Shown: one piece after another, positions 10,533 to 21,506 of the stretch
How positions within the stretch are numbered: the stretch's first letter is position 1
Layout: every line of letters begins with the position of its first letter
Assembly: GCA_021307315.1 (NCBI GenBank)
Contig: JAJSPD010000160.1
Location: 1 to 43,258, forward strand
DNA: 43,258 nucleotides
Direction: 5' to 3'
DNA from: Bisporella sp. PMI_857
Taxonomy: Eukaryota; Ascomycota; Leotiomycetes; Helotiales; Helotiaceae
Program-made: the position numbers and the translations under genes
The notes under the pieces: model-generated
The model's database searches: none
Seen by the model: the letters and a program-made list of their open reading frames with translations, nothing else
Told to the model about the DNA's origin: nothing

Positions 10533-11240
10533 TCATTTTCTCGCATTCTGCAAAGCTCGTTCTCTCAACCCATCCATCAGCTCCTTCCGTCCCGAAAACG
10601 GTTTCCTATTCAGCGCCTTCCTTCTCAGCTTCTCCAGTCTAGCAACAGGATCATGATCACACTCCGGAGCTAAGCTGGCACCACACCTCTCAAACCAATG
10701 CTCAATTTCAAAAACCCGTGGATCCTGCGTTTGTCCCGTAATATTACTTGCTAACGTCGTTGCTTCAAGCCCGTCATACTCATTTCTCCCAGAACCCGCA
10801 AGATGGAAATTCCATGCTATCCAGTAATTACTGAATCGCCGCAGTGGCGTTTGCTGAGCAGCTTCTCGCTCAATCTGTGCCCATGGTCCGAATGGTGCTA
10901 GGGCACAAGACCAGGTGAATTTCTGGAGCGCTTCTCTCTCGAATTGCGGACATTGGAGGTCCATGGCTAGAAGACAGATGTCGGCGCCGTGGGAGAGCCA
11001 GGGTTCTTCCGAATCCCGGATTGAGAGATATGATTCTGGAGTCAGAAGACCTTGAAGCCATTTTGAGAATAGGTCGAATGATGCTGGCACATGGGTTTCA
11101 AGTAAAACCTCTTTGCGGAAGGGGTTTGACAGTTTACTCCGGATGAATGGAGAGAGGCTACAGATCAAGTCTCGGTCGACCTGAAAGGTCTTTGCTTTTC
11201 TGCCTGAGCCGACTTTGATATTTATGATATCATCTGCCAT
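10533..11240 (-). CDS. BTB/POZ-domain protein
   Basis: Single exon, 235 aa. Residues ~5-110 match the fungal BTB pattern: INIKVGSGRKAKTFQVDRDL, then LICSLSPFIRSKL and SFDLFSKWLQG. The remainder is helical with conserved aromatic residues (YWIAWNFH). BTB domains dimerise and often act as Cullin-3 substrate adaptors; many fungal lineage-expanded BTB proteins are uncharacterised. The 3' end converges with the UBA/Clp gene. The start at 11240 gives the canonical short N-terminus ahead of the BTB strand. Confidence 0.75.
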   Translation of the reverse strand: MADDIINIKVGSGRKAKTFQVDRDLICSLSPFIRSKLSNPFRKEVLLETHVPASFDLFSKWLQGLLTPESYLSIRDSEEPWLSHGADICLLAMDLQCPQFEREALQKFTWSCALAPFGPWAQIEREAAQQTPLRRFSNYWIAWNFHLAGSGRNEYDGLEATTLASNITGQTQDPRVFEIEHWFERCGASLAPECDHDPVARLEKLRRKALNRKPFSGRKELMDGLRERALQNARK

Positions 11241-12705
11241 TGAACATAGTTAAATATAGATATATCATTGAGGTCTATGCTCGAAAGATAGTCAGTATCA
11301 TACATGCTTCAAAATTCATTTGAGTACGTACGATACGATGAGGCGTCGTCGATAATTCGGAGCTCTCGGCGTTTGTACTTTGACTGTTCGACCTCAGTAC
11401 CCTCGTAGTCAGGGGAGCCGACATGAATCTTGACGTCCGGATCGATCGATTGGCTCCTGATATCTACTATGACTGGACCTTCGTGACTGACGTTCTCAGT
11501 GCTGCAGTCCCTAACTTTCGGACATTGAAACAATGAAGTTGGCGTGTGCCCCCACAGCCTGGTTATCGACTTGAGAGTATTGAGTCACCGAAGCCAATAT
11601 GCAAGCCACGGCACCTTGGCCAAAATCAGCCTCACTTTTTAGAACAGTCCTGCAGCAAAGCTGGGTGTATACATGCAGCCCATGCTAAGGTAGTTTTGTG
11701 ATAAGTCATAAAGACTCGTGAGGAATGGATATAAATAAGGAAAAGGAAATGAGCGGCAACGGAGCCTTGCCTGTGAAACATGTGGTACACAGGACCAGAT
11801 AAGGAGAATTATCAGACTAGAGAAAGACAATATAGTTAGATAAACAACAATGCGGCGTTGGGGCCTGCTAGGTTGAAAGTCTCATAAACAACCTGCAGCC
11901 CGCTATTGCCTAGAAAAGGGATAACGCTGCCTGCTGTAGCGGCACGAGTGCGCTGAAAATACAGGGTCTTCCGGGCTCTCTAGCTGTCGTTCTTTCAGGC
12001 TTCCCGCACCTAACCGAGATGGATCGGCAGTATAGTTCGGGCTTAGCTTGGCAGTGGCGACAGGTTTCAAGCTTCTGCAATCTCTAGTCTTCCTTCCCAA
12101 CGTCAATCTGAACCTCTCGAATAGAATCAGCGACTTTATGCACAAATATTCCACTTGCGGTAGTTCGATGAGATGAGATGTGAGGCTGGCGGCTGCAGCA
12201 GGCCGTGTATGCCACACTGCAAAAGTACACAGCTAGTGATGGAACTAGACCAACCAATTGCGCTCTCCAGTACTTAAGCTTTGCAAATGAAACTCCCTGA
12301 TGATGAAAACACGACCAAACTCTAAGAACAGAGGGAACTCGCTGGCCGATTTGCTGGCAGCTTGTTCTCGTGATGAAGCAGAGTGTCCAGGCGGCGCTGC
12401 TATGGAACGCTACTAGATTGTCTCCCACGTCAGAGAATAGTGATGCCTATCAGTGGCTACTCCCACAAAAGCCATTTAATGTGAGAGTTACTCGAAATGC
12501 GGGAAAGATCAGAAGCAAGTTCCTGCAGGTATCGTTGACAACCCGCAAGAGGGCTTGAGGCTGGCACACTCCGCTGTAAGAAGAGGGAGAAATCTAGAAG
12601 GTAGATTGCACACTCTCACATTATAGTCTTTCCTTTCTGGCTCCTTGAATCACCACACACCCCAATACCACCTGAAACTCTGTTTCGACGAGGACAGTTG
12701 CAAAC
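11241..12705. other. Intergenic region between BTB and GTPase genes
   Basis: No supported gene. The minus frame 11309-11533 (74 aa, acidic) and minus frames around 11903-12428 have no recognisable motif. Pyrimidine-rich sequence at 12620-12690 is likely the 5' leader of the GTPase gene. Confidence 0.35.
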
Positions 12706-15700
12706 ATGAACAACCTCACTCATCGACAAGCGTTGGGCCAGCTGGTTTCAATAGGTACTTTCTTCAACGAACAGACCGACAGCTTCCTACCACTATCCCT
12801 GCTACAACAGCAGCACCCGCCCGACGTCATTTCCAAATCCGATGTTGCTCTCGAGGATAAATTCAAAGTCAACTTGAGCTTCATCGATACTTACGAAGAG
12901 AAGTTCAATTTGTTAGGTATTGGAGCCGACTTGAGTGGGAGCATACTAGCTGGACTTGTGAATTCAGGCGCTGCTGGTCGATACTTAGACGAAAATGGGG
13001 GGGAAAGCAGCGATTTGCATGCTGCGGTATATCACAGGATTATCAACTGTGAAGAAAAATTGAACTTCATGAGCAGCAATCTCCAGAACAGTCTGACAAG
13101 TCCAACTTTTCAGTCAGGAGAGGCGACCCACGTTGTAACGGGAATCAAATGGGGAGCACAAAATGTGGTTACAGCGAGATGTCCAATGTCAGAAAACATA
13201 GACAGGAGCGGTAGCGAGGCGCAATTTCGTCAGGATATGGAAATGTTCAAGAATGAGATTGAACGAGCTCGGGATAGGACATCGAAGCAAATTGTCACGT
13301 CAAAATTGCGCCTCGAGGTGACCGCGTATAGTGACATATTACTAAATGATGGAATCTCAATGGCCAACCTGCGAGAAGGATTCGACTTTCTTGATTTGGT
13401 TCCCCTGCAAATCAAAAACATCAACAATGGTATGGGATACCCAGTTTCCTATACCTTACTCTCTGTATCCATGCTTCCTCTCTTTCTTCCTGTTCAAATA
13501 GGCAACCCTCTTCCCACCAATCCAGTCAGCGCCGATTGTCTGAAGAAGTTTGTTCAATTGTTTGATTCTTTCCGGGCTTCCAGGCAAGAACTCAATGATT
13601 ATCAAATTATTGTTTCGAAACAGATACGGTATCTGCCTCCCGAGTATGTGGCGGCAATGGAGAAGAATGTCGGAGACTTAAAGCTGGCGGAGGATAACCT
13701 CAAAACCAGATTCGCACGGAGTTTGGTAGATGTTAGAACAGCTTCAGCGGATCCCGACGTCTTGTGGCAGCTTTATCGGGAATTCTCGGCAGGAGATCGA
13801 TCTCCCAATAATTTTATGGAGATCAAGAATGTGCATCGAGAGAAGTTACATTTCATCCAACACATGGTTGCCAATGGAGCGGTTTACATTGGCTATAATG
13901 GCTTGAACGTCCAGGCAGAGATATCCAGACGAGGTGCTACTGATAGCTACATCTTCCGTTTCAGCAAAGCCGCCATGGAAGAAAAACAGTCGTGGGAAGC
14001 AAACCGGGGTTTGGTGGAGGAAATTCTCGAAGAACACAGGCAAGGGACTCTCGTTGCTATAGTGGACAGCGATGCAAGCAAAACTACATTAGAGAAGGCA
14101 CATATATTGCATTACCATAAGGATCAGCAGGTTGCGAGCGATTTACTCGAACAGAGAAACTTCTTTGCAGACAAATGCCTCGCAAGATACCCACAGCAGA
14201 GACTCGAGACGAAGGGCCCCACGAAGAAGCCATTGAGGCGCCGTTTTGTCAAACTCGCGTGCCCTGGAAGTCATTGCGACCCAACTGTTCTGTGTGACTG
14301 GCTATGTTCTAAATGCCTAGCACCTATCGAGTTTGGATTTACGGACGATTATGTTTACTGCGACTGCGGTCGATCTCTCTGGAAATACTACGATTTCAAG
14401 TGCAAGAACGATAATCACGGACCTGGATACGAAAGCTATAACGCGACTCAGTTACTCCAGAAGCTCAAGAGCTTGAAGCAATCCAATTACCTCAATATCC
14501 TCATCCTTGGTGAGACAGGCGTTGGGAAATCAACATTCATCAATGCTTTTGTCAACTATTTGACGTACGAGACCCTAGAAGAAGCTATGAAGGAGGACAA
14601 GTTGACGTGGGTCATACCGTGCTCTTTCGATGCGATGTACATGGATCGATCCAAGCCTGGCAGCAAGATTCAAAGGACGAAGATTGCGATAGGGTCGAGA
14701 TCAGATGAAGCTGATGGTAGCAAAGGAGCTTCTGCGACTCAACAGACAACAGTATACCCCGTCACAATCGGAACAACCACAATTCGATTGATTGATACCC
14801 CAGGCATAGGGGATACTCGTGGGTTAGAATACGACCGCAAGAACATGGTTGATATCATCGAGACTCTTGGAAGCTACGATGATCTCCATGGGATTCTGAT
14901 TCTTCTGAAGTCGAACAGCGCACGTCTGACTCCGAGCTTCAGCTTTTGTGTGAAGGAGCTACTACGAAACTTGCACCGTGACGCAGCTAGAAACATGGTC
15001 TTCGGCTTCACCAATACTCGGATCTCGAACTACACTCCAGGAGACACACTGGGTCCACTGGAAACGCTACTTGAAGAACATCCTGATGTTGGTTTGTCTA
15101 CGTTAACTGATACCATGTACTGCTTTGATTCTGAATCTTTTCGTTATTTAGCGGCGTACAAGAACAACTTCATTATGCCCAACGAAAAGGACTTCCAACG
15201 AAGCTGGACGCACTCTAAGGAAGAGGCATATCGGTTGTTGCAACACTTCCAAACGCGAAAGCCGCACATGATCAAGAGTACGACAAGCTTGCACGGAACC
15301 AGAGAATTGATATCTATGTTGACTATTCCGATGGCCGAAATATCTCAAGCAATTAGAACAAACATTTCTTTGTGCGAAGACCATGTGCAAGAGTTGCAGA
15401 CTACTCGTGCGACTGGGGAAGAGCTACGGAAAAAGCTCCGCGTTGAGAAAATATACCTGGAGATGGAAGAATTAGGACACCACCGGACAGTTTGTCGGGA
15501 CAACTCATGCTTTGACGTCAGGAAAAATGATAATGGAGACCAATACTTTATCTACAGAAAGCCATGTCATGACCATTGTTACTTGGACGATATTATTCCA
15601 GATACACTAAGTCAACCTGGGTTGATCAACTGTGTAGCATTCGGTGGCACCCACACTTGCAATGTTTGCAACCACGCTTGGGAGATGCACATGCATGTGA

Positions 15701-16608
15701 TAAAGGAGACTATCGAAAAGACGGTGATTGTAAATGACGGTGGGGTCGAGAAACAACTGGCGGACCATGCAGATGTTGTGGTGGCGAAGCAGCAAACAAT
15801 TACGGAATTGAAATGGAGAATAGAGGAGTACAAATCCGAGCACGAGCAGATTCAAAAGGCGGCAGCTCAGTTCAGCAATTTTTTGAGAAGGGAAGCCATC
15901 GCTTTGTACAACGACAAAACTCAAGCATATATAGAATTTCTCATCAACGAAGAAGAAGCCAAGGTCCATGCCGGGAAGAAGAATAAGAGGCTTCAAGACC
16001 TTCAAGAAGACTTGAGAAACTATCTGGAGGAAGTCGAAATTCTGGAGAAGAATGTAAAAAGCAACACAAACTATCCAGCTCTCACTACGAGAGATATAGA
16101 TCGATTAGTTCAGCATCTCTATGGATTGAAGCATTTCGGGAAGAACCTCGAAAATTTGAAGAAGAAAAATGTCAAAATTTTCGAAGCTCAGAACAGGGAG
16201 GTCAACCATAGGGTCCGAAGCAACGCATCTTGGGGATGGAATACTGCTCAGAATTTCTTCGGGGCTGTCCCGAGCAGACTCTCTGGTCAACAAGGGCTTG
16301 GCGTAGCTGTTTCACGTTCATTCCAGCAAGCACCGCCGCAATACGAACAGTACCAGAGTACTTCAGTGAATCAATACCCGCAACAACACCAAGATGGTTC
16401 CACGAATATGGTAGATATTTACGGGTCCAATCCGCAAAACAATGGCCAGTACATGGATCCTGGTATCCAACAGTACCAGAGAACTCCGACTGGGAATTAT
16501 CCCACCTATTCCAGCTCACACTCAAGAAATTCGCGACAACCGAGCATTTCTGGCAAGAAAGTCTTGGGGATATCGTTTCCGACTTTCATAAGATGGGGAA
16601 AGAAGTGA
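12706..16608 (+). CDS. Giant GTPase with SNTX-like (MACPF-superfamily) N-terminal region
   Basis: Intronless, 1300 aa, start in context CAAACATGA. Residues ~7-150 carry landmarks of the stonustoxin-like N-terminal domain (ALG...IG; SGAAGRYLDE at 87; ATHVVTG at 140-146). Helical and thioredoxin-like-looking segments follow (~290-500), resembling the middle of SNTX-family proteins. A Cys cluster lies at ~520-555. The GTPase domain has G1 GETGVGKST (602-610), G3 DTPGIGD (from Asp697) and TNTR (769-772) where many GTPases have NKxD, so it is AIG1/septin-like rather than Ras-like. A second Cys/His cluster (930-995: CRDNSC, CHDHC, CNVCNH) and a coiled coil (~1000-1170) follow, then a Q/P/Y-rich low-complexity tail. 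No secretion signal is visible. The domain set suggests a cytosolic, nucleotide-switched oligomer. Pore formation is not shown and should not be assumed. Confidence 0.8.
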   Translation: MNNLTHRQALGQLVSIGTFFNEQTDSFLPLSLLQQQHPPDVISKSDVALEDKFKVNLSFIDTYEEKFNLLGIGADLSGSILAGLVNSGAAGRYLDENGGESSDLHAAVYHRIINCEEKLNFMSSNLQNSLTSPTFQSGEATHVVTGIKWGAQNVVTARCPMSENIDRSGSEAQFRQDMEMFKNEIERARDRTSKQIVTSKLRLEVTAYSDILLNDGISMANLREGFDFLDLVPLQIKNINNGMGYPVSYTLLSVSMLPLFLPVQIGNPLPTNPVSADCLKKFVQLFDSFRASRQELNDYQIIVSKQIRYLPPEYVAAMEKNVGDLKLAEDNLKTRFARSLVDVRTASADPDVLWQLYREFSAGDRSPNNFMEIKNVHREKLHFIQHMVANGAVYIGYNGLNVQAEISRRGATDSYIFRFSKAAMEEKQSWEANRGLVEEILEEHRQGTLVAIVDSDASKTTLEKAHILHYHKDQQVASDLLEQRNFFADKCLARYPQQRLETKGPTKKPLRRRFVKLACPGSHCDPTVLCDWLCSKCLAPIEFGFTDDYVYCDCGRSLWKYYDFKCKNDNHGPGYESYNATQLLQKLKSLKQSNYLNILILGETGVGKSTFINAFVNYLTYETLEEAMKEDKLTWVIPCSFDAMYMDRSKPGSKIQRTKIAIGSRSDEADGSKGASATQQTTVYPVTIGTTTIRLIDTPGIGDTRGLEYDRKNMVDIIETLGSYDDLHGILILLKSNSARLTPSFSFCVKELLRNLHRDAARNMVFGFTNTRISNYTPGDTLGPLETLLEEHPDVGLSTLTDTMYCFDSESFRYLAAYKNNFIMPNEKDFQRSWTHSKEEAYRLLQHFQTRKPHMIKSTTSLHGTRELISMLTIPMAEISQAIRTNISLCEDHVQELQTTRATGEELRKKLRVEKIYLEMEELGHHRTVCRDNSCFDVRKNDNGDQYFIYRKPCHDHCYLDDIIPDTLSQPGLINCVAFGGTHTCNVCNHAWEMHMHVIKETIEKTVIVNDGGVEKQLADHADVVVAKQQTITELKWRIEEYKSEHEQIQKAAAQFSNFLRREAIALYNDKTQAYIEFLINEEEAKVHAGKKNKRLQDLQEDLRNYLEEVEILEKNVKSNTNYPALTTRDIDRLVQHLYGLKHFGKNLENLKKKNVKIFEAQNREVNHRVRSNASWGWNTAQNFFGAVPSRLSGQQGLGVAVSRSFQQAPPQYEQYQSTSVNQYPQQHQDGSTNMVDIYGSNPQNNGQYMDPGIQQYQRTPTGNYPTYSSSHSRNSRQPSISGKKVLGISFPTFIRWGKK

Positions 16609-17104
16609 AACTATGTCGTTAGGGTTTACGTAGTGATGGTGATTTCCTTCCAGACGTGAGTCTTCTCAATCAGCGGTATTAAAAATACTGTTGACCTCAG
16701 CAATAAACATTGGGCATTTATTCTTGATTTGTTGTTTGATGTTCTGATGTAATTAACTTACGGTTTGATGCTCCTGTCTGGGTATAGACATAGCCTCCAT
16801 GTGCCACTTCACATCATCGTTTTAATAAAATGCTTCAATGGAAACTTCACTGCTAAAAATACTCTTTCGAGGGCCTTAAAATATATACTTTTACATCCTG
16901 TTCTTGCACTCGCCGAATATTCGTTTCCTATATGCGCATAGCATCAAGAGCTGTTTCTCGAGTCCAGATCTCGGCCCCCGTGAATGCACGTGACTAGCCT
17001 TAGTACAAAGGAACAGCTGGAGGCATTAGAACAAGGGATCCAAGACAAGATCTTGATTTGTCGTGCAACCTAAGCAAAGGCGGTGTTTCAAACTCGTTGT
17101 TCTA
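16609..17104. other. Intergenic, no supported gene
   Basis: AT-rich sequence downstream of the GTPase gene; I see no gene, repeat or RNA in it. Confidence 0.4.
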
Positions 17105-18110
17105 TTAGCTAAGGATCCTTAATAGTCGGTCATCAGCGTTTCTCTCAAGGATCTGAATCTGTGGAAACGCCGCCTGTTGGGAAGAGTGTAGCCCTTCCAG
17201 ACCATTGGAGAATTGGAGAACAATCTCATTAGCAACGCCAGCAATAAATTCCTACTCATAAAATACTGGATTATGAACTATCGCTAGACTGAAGTCGATG
17301 GCGTGTTGCATGCCAATAGTGGATATTAACGCAAAGCGTACGCTAAGGATTGTGTTACTTTCATTAAGGATATCGCGTGTGTTGTGATACAACCAATTCT
17401 GAGTCTAAGTGATACCTGTCCTAGTTAGAAGAACCTAGACAGGAGGCTTTCAACGCGTTGAGCAAAACTAAAGATCTACAGTCCACCTCGAGCCAAGTGA
17501 CCTAACGTAAGCAAATATTATTAATAAATACAGTTACCACCGCCAACACCATCCTGCAATTTCACCGTAGCCAACAAGGCAGAAAGGGTTCAAGTCAATT
17601 AGGGTGAATAGACTTTTGGATTTAGGGAAAAGGATTTAGCGAAATATAAAGTACATTTAACTAGTCAAACAAACATAAGAAGCTCAGACTCACCTTTATC
17701 ACGCGGATCTCTTCACCCTTTGCATTCTGGGCTAGCCTCATCGTTTTCTTTCCTCATATTTACCTGATGCATCAGCTTTTGCTACGGTCTTCCCACCTCG
17801 CTTTAAACCTGGTGCTCGTTGCCTGCTTTGGTCCCCGGGCCGTGCTCAGGGCCATGCTTCGAATTTATCTACCAGCTCCTTTGCAGGACCTAATGTGTGT
17901 TCCGGCATCAGTGTTGGGTGCCAATCTGCAAAGTAATGTAGCACACCATTAACATCCTCTTTGCCGGTGATTTCCGGACCTCCCAGTTCTGGCTTGTATC
18001 GATCACTTGCGGGGATAGTTGGGATAATGCCGAGTCAGGGGAGCGGAATTTTTTGGCGATTTGACGAGATATCGTCTTCTGGCTCGTTAGGGTCACTGCC
18101 GTAGACAACC
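17105..18110 (-). pseudogene. Decayed spliced gene of unknown function
   Basis: The minus strand contains two protein-like blocks. The upstream block (about 18080-17700) reads YKPELGGPEITGKEDVNGVL and LHYFADWHPTLMPEHTLGPA, with in-frame stops before and after, and ends at a clear donor (GTGAGT). The last exon, 17404-17105, follows a clear acceptor (branch TCTAACT, acceptor CTTAG). It reads QNWLYHNTRDILNESN...MQHAIDFSLAIVHNPVFYE, one TAG, then EFIAGVANEIVLQFSNGLEG to a stop at 17105. Several stops sit where CGA or CAG would keep the frame. The family is not recognised. The exon structure between the two blocks is uncertain. Confidence 0.4.
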
Positions 18111-18117
18111 CCCCTAA

Positions 18118-18673
18118 CGCCTTTCCCATCTCCGCTATGCAGAAGCGGAGATATACAGGCTAGTTCTAGCTACTGTCATTGGTATCGCCTCGTCGACCGC
18201 GTTCGTTTTTACGAACATCACTACGTCTTGCCTACTCTCTAAAGCCATCGTACTGCCGCCCAAGACTCAGCATAATTGGCCGGCTAAAGATGGTGAGGCC
18301 ATTGGAAGAACGTGGCATCTTGCCCGCCAATGGTCGAAATTCGAAGCCTATGCACACGAAATTAGCATGACGGCTTTGGTCGTCGGTATATTCTCCTTCA
18401 CCTACGCGGCGGTGAGCTGCGCTCATGGTGCCGCTACAGCAGTTTTTATGATACACCAGCGCTAGTTTCAATTTTGCCACCATTCCATATACGTTCGTAT
18501 CCATGGTCCGCAAGAATAACGAGCTGGAACAGCGGTCACAAAGTGGAAAAGAAAAAGACTTGAGAGAGATGGATACACCTACCCTTATTGTTCAAGCACC
18601 ACTGGCTGGGAAGACCCGGGGTAGCTTGCCATTGGTGAGAATTACCTTGGGATTCCTGGCTCTCTTCACATAA
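18118..18673 (+). pseudogene. Frameshifted membrane-protein gene remnant
   Basis: An open frame at 18118-18462 has two hydrophobic segments (LVLATVIGIASSTAFVF and MTALVVGIFSFTYAAVS) around a polar loop (KTQHNWPAKDGEAIGRTWHL). It stops at 18463. The next frame (18461-18673) carries on with a plausible cytosolic tail, TIPYTFVSMVRKNNELEQRS and so on, so one base appears lost or gained near 18460. No ATG is found at the 5' end; the true start may be in an unfound exon or destroyed. It is divergent from the decayed gene to its left. Function unknown. Confidence 0.4.
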
Positions 18674-18793
18674 GCCAGTCGTTCCTTCGCTTGGATATCA
18701 CATTTTGTGAATCCTGTCATTTCGGAAGAGCCTCTTTGGCTGATATCTAGGAAAGCAGCAGGGGGTTTGTCCTGAAACCGATGCATTGGTACT

Positions 18794-19240
18794 CATTACT
18801 TCATGTTCTCTCTGTCATGGAAGTGCTGTATTATACCACTTCGATGAGTGCATAAGAATGGATAACATCCAGTGGGCTCTTAATCACAATCACGCTTATT
18901 TCCTTGGCTAATCAGACTACAAGTACTGTATATTCTAGAAAGTTGCGTGCACGACAGGCAGATGACAAGGCTTCCGGCGACTCAACAGTCTCCTACATGT
19001 TGTAGTTTAAGAGATGTATTCCGTAGGAAAGTTATGTTCTGTAGGAGCTTTTGCCTTGCAGGAGTATTGAAACCTCAAGCGCTATAGCCCCACATTTCCC
19101 CTTTTTTTGTTCATATATATCTATAATGGCCAGAGGCCTCTATCCCAGAGAGCACAATCGATCAAGTCCGCTCTTTACCAACATTTTTCCGAGCCGCTTT
19201 CTGACGATTGAACCTCGACGTAGCTAGACGCTGCTACTAG
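18794..19240. other. Intergenic, no supported gene
   Basis: I see no gene, RNA or repeat in this stretch. Confidence 0.35.
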
Positions 19241-19244
19241 CATA

Positions 19245-20801
19245 TTAAGATGTCATTCTCAGCCAAGGATGGTAGTAAGCTTGCCCGGCGGTGAGGCGCT
19301 CCTCTGGCAGCCAGCAGAGCAAACACCGAACAAAGTCGAGAAACTGATCTCTATCATTTCCGGCCAGATTATTGGCAAGAGACTCTAATGTTTTCTCCGG
19401 TAAAAGAACGGGACCTTTCCATTTGCCTAAATTGAACAAGTTCGTTAATGTAGGCGAACAGAGCATAGCAGAGCTTTTGAAAGACTTGCTTTCTGTAGCA
19501 CTTACCGTTTTCATTCTAGTATTTACCTGTGTCTTTACTTCTATTTAAAAATTCGGACGGTGGCGGACCAAGAAGAGCGGTCATCGCTGCGAGATGGAGA
19601 GCGTCATTCAGCTCTTCGGACTCGTAGTTGTAAATGTAGAAAAGACTTTCGCGTTCAAGAAGACCCCAGGCCTATCGTAAAAGGGGAGTCAGCCTTAATA
19701 AATAAAACTATTAAAAAAATCTAATCTTACCAAAAGCCCTACACTTCAGATATCTACAGCATTTCCCCACTTCATATTAAGAATAACTTCGGGTGCTCGG
19801 TATGGTACCGGCATAGCCTTCCCGTTGTGCTCGTTGCCAATGCGTGCTTGCCCTAAGTCGCAGATAGTAAGCGGCCCTGCACCTCCTAGCATATACCGAG
19901 ATATATACATAGTAATATCGCCGACCTGCTTCCTCGCCGATGGCTTTCGGATTTCGTCGTCTTCCAACTGAGGAAGACCGAATCGTTTGTAATAGCAATA
20001 AGCAAATTGTCCGAGTGGAGGTCTTATTGTTTGCTAGTCAGACGAAAATACTCCGTCGGGGCTGCTGGGGCTAAGTACTTACCAGTATGTATCACGGTGG
20101 CCTCATGAATGAAGTTCAGTCCAATTAGTATTTGATTAAGAGCGCTCGCGACGAGAGTCTGTTGGAAGACACTATTTTTCTGCATTTCATGCAAAGTTCA
20201 AAGACTCATACCCAGAGACGTCATGATAAAAACATCGTGTTCGCCATTAGGGCCTTCAGCTTGAATGAATCTTCAAGTTGTCTAATATATTCTCGGCCGG
20301 GATGCTCTGTCCTGGCGCCAGCCAAGTGCCGATAGACCTCAAGCTCCTCATTGCGTTTTAGGGTATTGACATGCACTTTCAGGATCCAGTATTTCCGGTC
20401 TCTTAGTTGACGTTAAAAATCATAAGCAAAAAGACTGAAAAGGTAAAGAAGCAAAAGGCATACCTGAGATCATGGCATAACCACACAGTGGAGCTTGTAC
20501 CGTAGCCTAGCTTAGCAACTACCTGGCAGCGATCCTTAATAACCGCGCCAATCCGCATAGGGTAATAGTCGTCACGATTATAGAAAGGTAGTCGCTCCTC
20601 CTCCACCATTTGAAGTGGGTCGATAACTTCAAATCCACTCGATGGGAACTGACGCGGCAGGAGCAATGTCGCCTGGCTGGAATATTTTTGGGAGGCCATG
20701 GCGAACCGCGGCCATAAAGTAGGTAGGTAGAGGTACGGTCGCGCCGATTGAAACGGGCGAAAGAGCTGCCTTATAAACATGTTGGAAGGACCTATCGACA
20801 C
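19245..20801 (-). pseudogene. SRPK-like serine/threonine kinase pseudogene
   Basis: Five exons are traceable on the minus strand: 20801-20464, 20401-20083, 20022-19731, 19671-19506 and 19426-19245, with introns of 59-79 bases and good splice sites. Kinase motifs appear in order: glycine loop KLGYGTSSTVWL, catalytic HTDLHSDN across the second splice, ICDLGQAR (DLG as in SRPKs), APEVIL, and the C-terminal LLCWLPEERLTAGQAY. The frame is broken by one-base losses near 20252 and 19975 and by stops at 20198-20200 (TGA), 19746-19748 (TGA where Trp is expected) and 19516-19518 (TAG where Trp is expected). The N-terminus is basic and Arg/aromatic-rich. A working kinase is not possible without multiple recoding events. 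Confidence 0.85.
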
Positions 20802-21506
20802 TTTTACGTCAAGGCAGTCGAGCTTTCTAGCATGGCATCTGTCATGTGTGCCAAGCTACCGCCCACACTGATTTGTGACACGATGGGGATGTTTCTGCCT
20901 GGCGGCCTGACTGGACGGATACTGGGTTGTGGCACGTGCTCCATGCTAGGCCCCTTAGTTGGCTCCTTGGGGAATGATGATATGCGATATATGATATTCT
21001 ACATACAATAAGCAGTCGAGGAAACTAAGCCCCGATGTAGATTCCTGCTCTCCAAGCAATAGATCCTATTGGCGGGGAACTAATCAGGCGCCGCGTTTTT
21101 GATACTCTCTAGAGACTGAAGCTATATCTCTTCGACTAATACAGCATCAACCAGCGAAATATCAAATGCGGAGCTCAAATTGATCGAATGGCTGCAAATA
21201 GAATATCCTATAGAACGAAATAGACGAGCAGTGCTTGCAGCAAGAAAAAAAGGCGAAGCTTAACGCTGGATCTTTGAAAGGTTCCCAGACACATCTCTGG
21301 CATAGTACAAACGGCTTGAAACATGGTGCAGGCTAAAGGCGAGTAGGCTTTCTTTCGTAGATAGACAGGTGGCAGCTCAATCTCTCTGCCTTTAAACCTG
21401 TAAGTACGCATTCAAATAAGCTCAGGATAAACAGATATAACGTAGTTCGTTCAGTCAAGCATGTAAAGCCGCGCAAACCCAAATTTTCTCAAATCCCTTG
21501 TAGACA
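20802..21506. other. Intergenic, no supported gene
   Basis: A 67-aa minus frame at 21208-21411 ends in a hydrophobic stretch (LFFLLQALLVYFVL) but is not recognised. Confidence 0.3.

Noticed and set aside
15607..16005. 132-aa minus-strand frame inside the GTPase gene
   Set aside because: Shadow of the long plus-strand coding frame.
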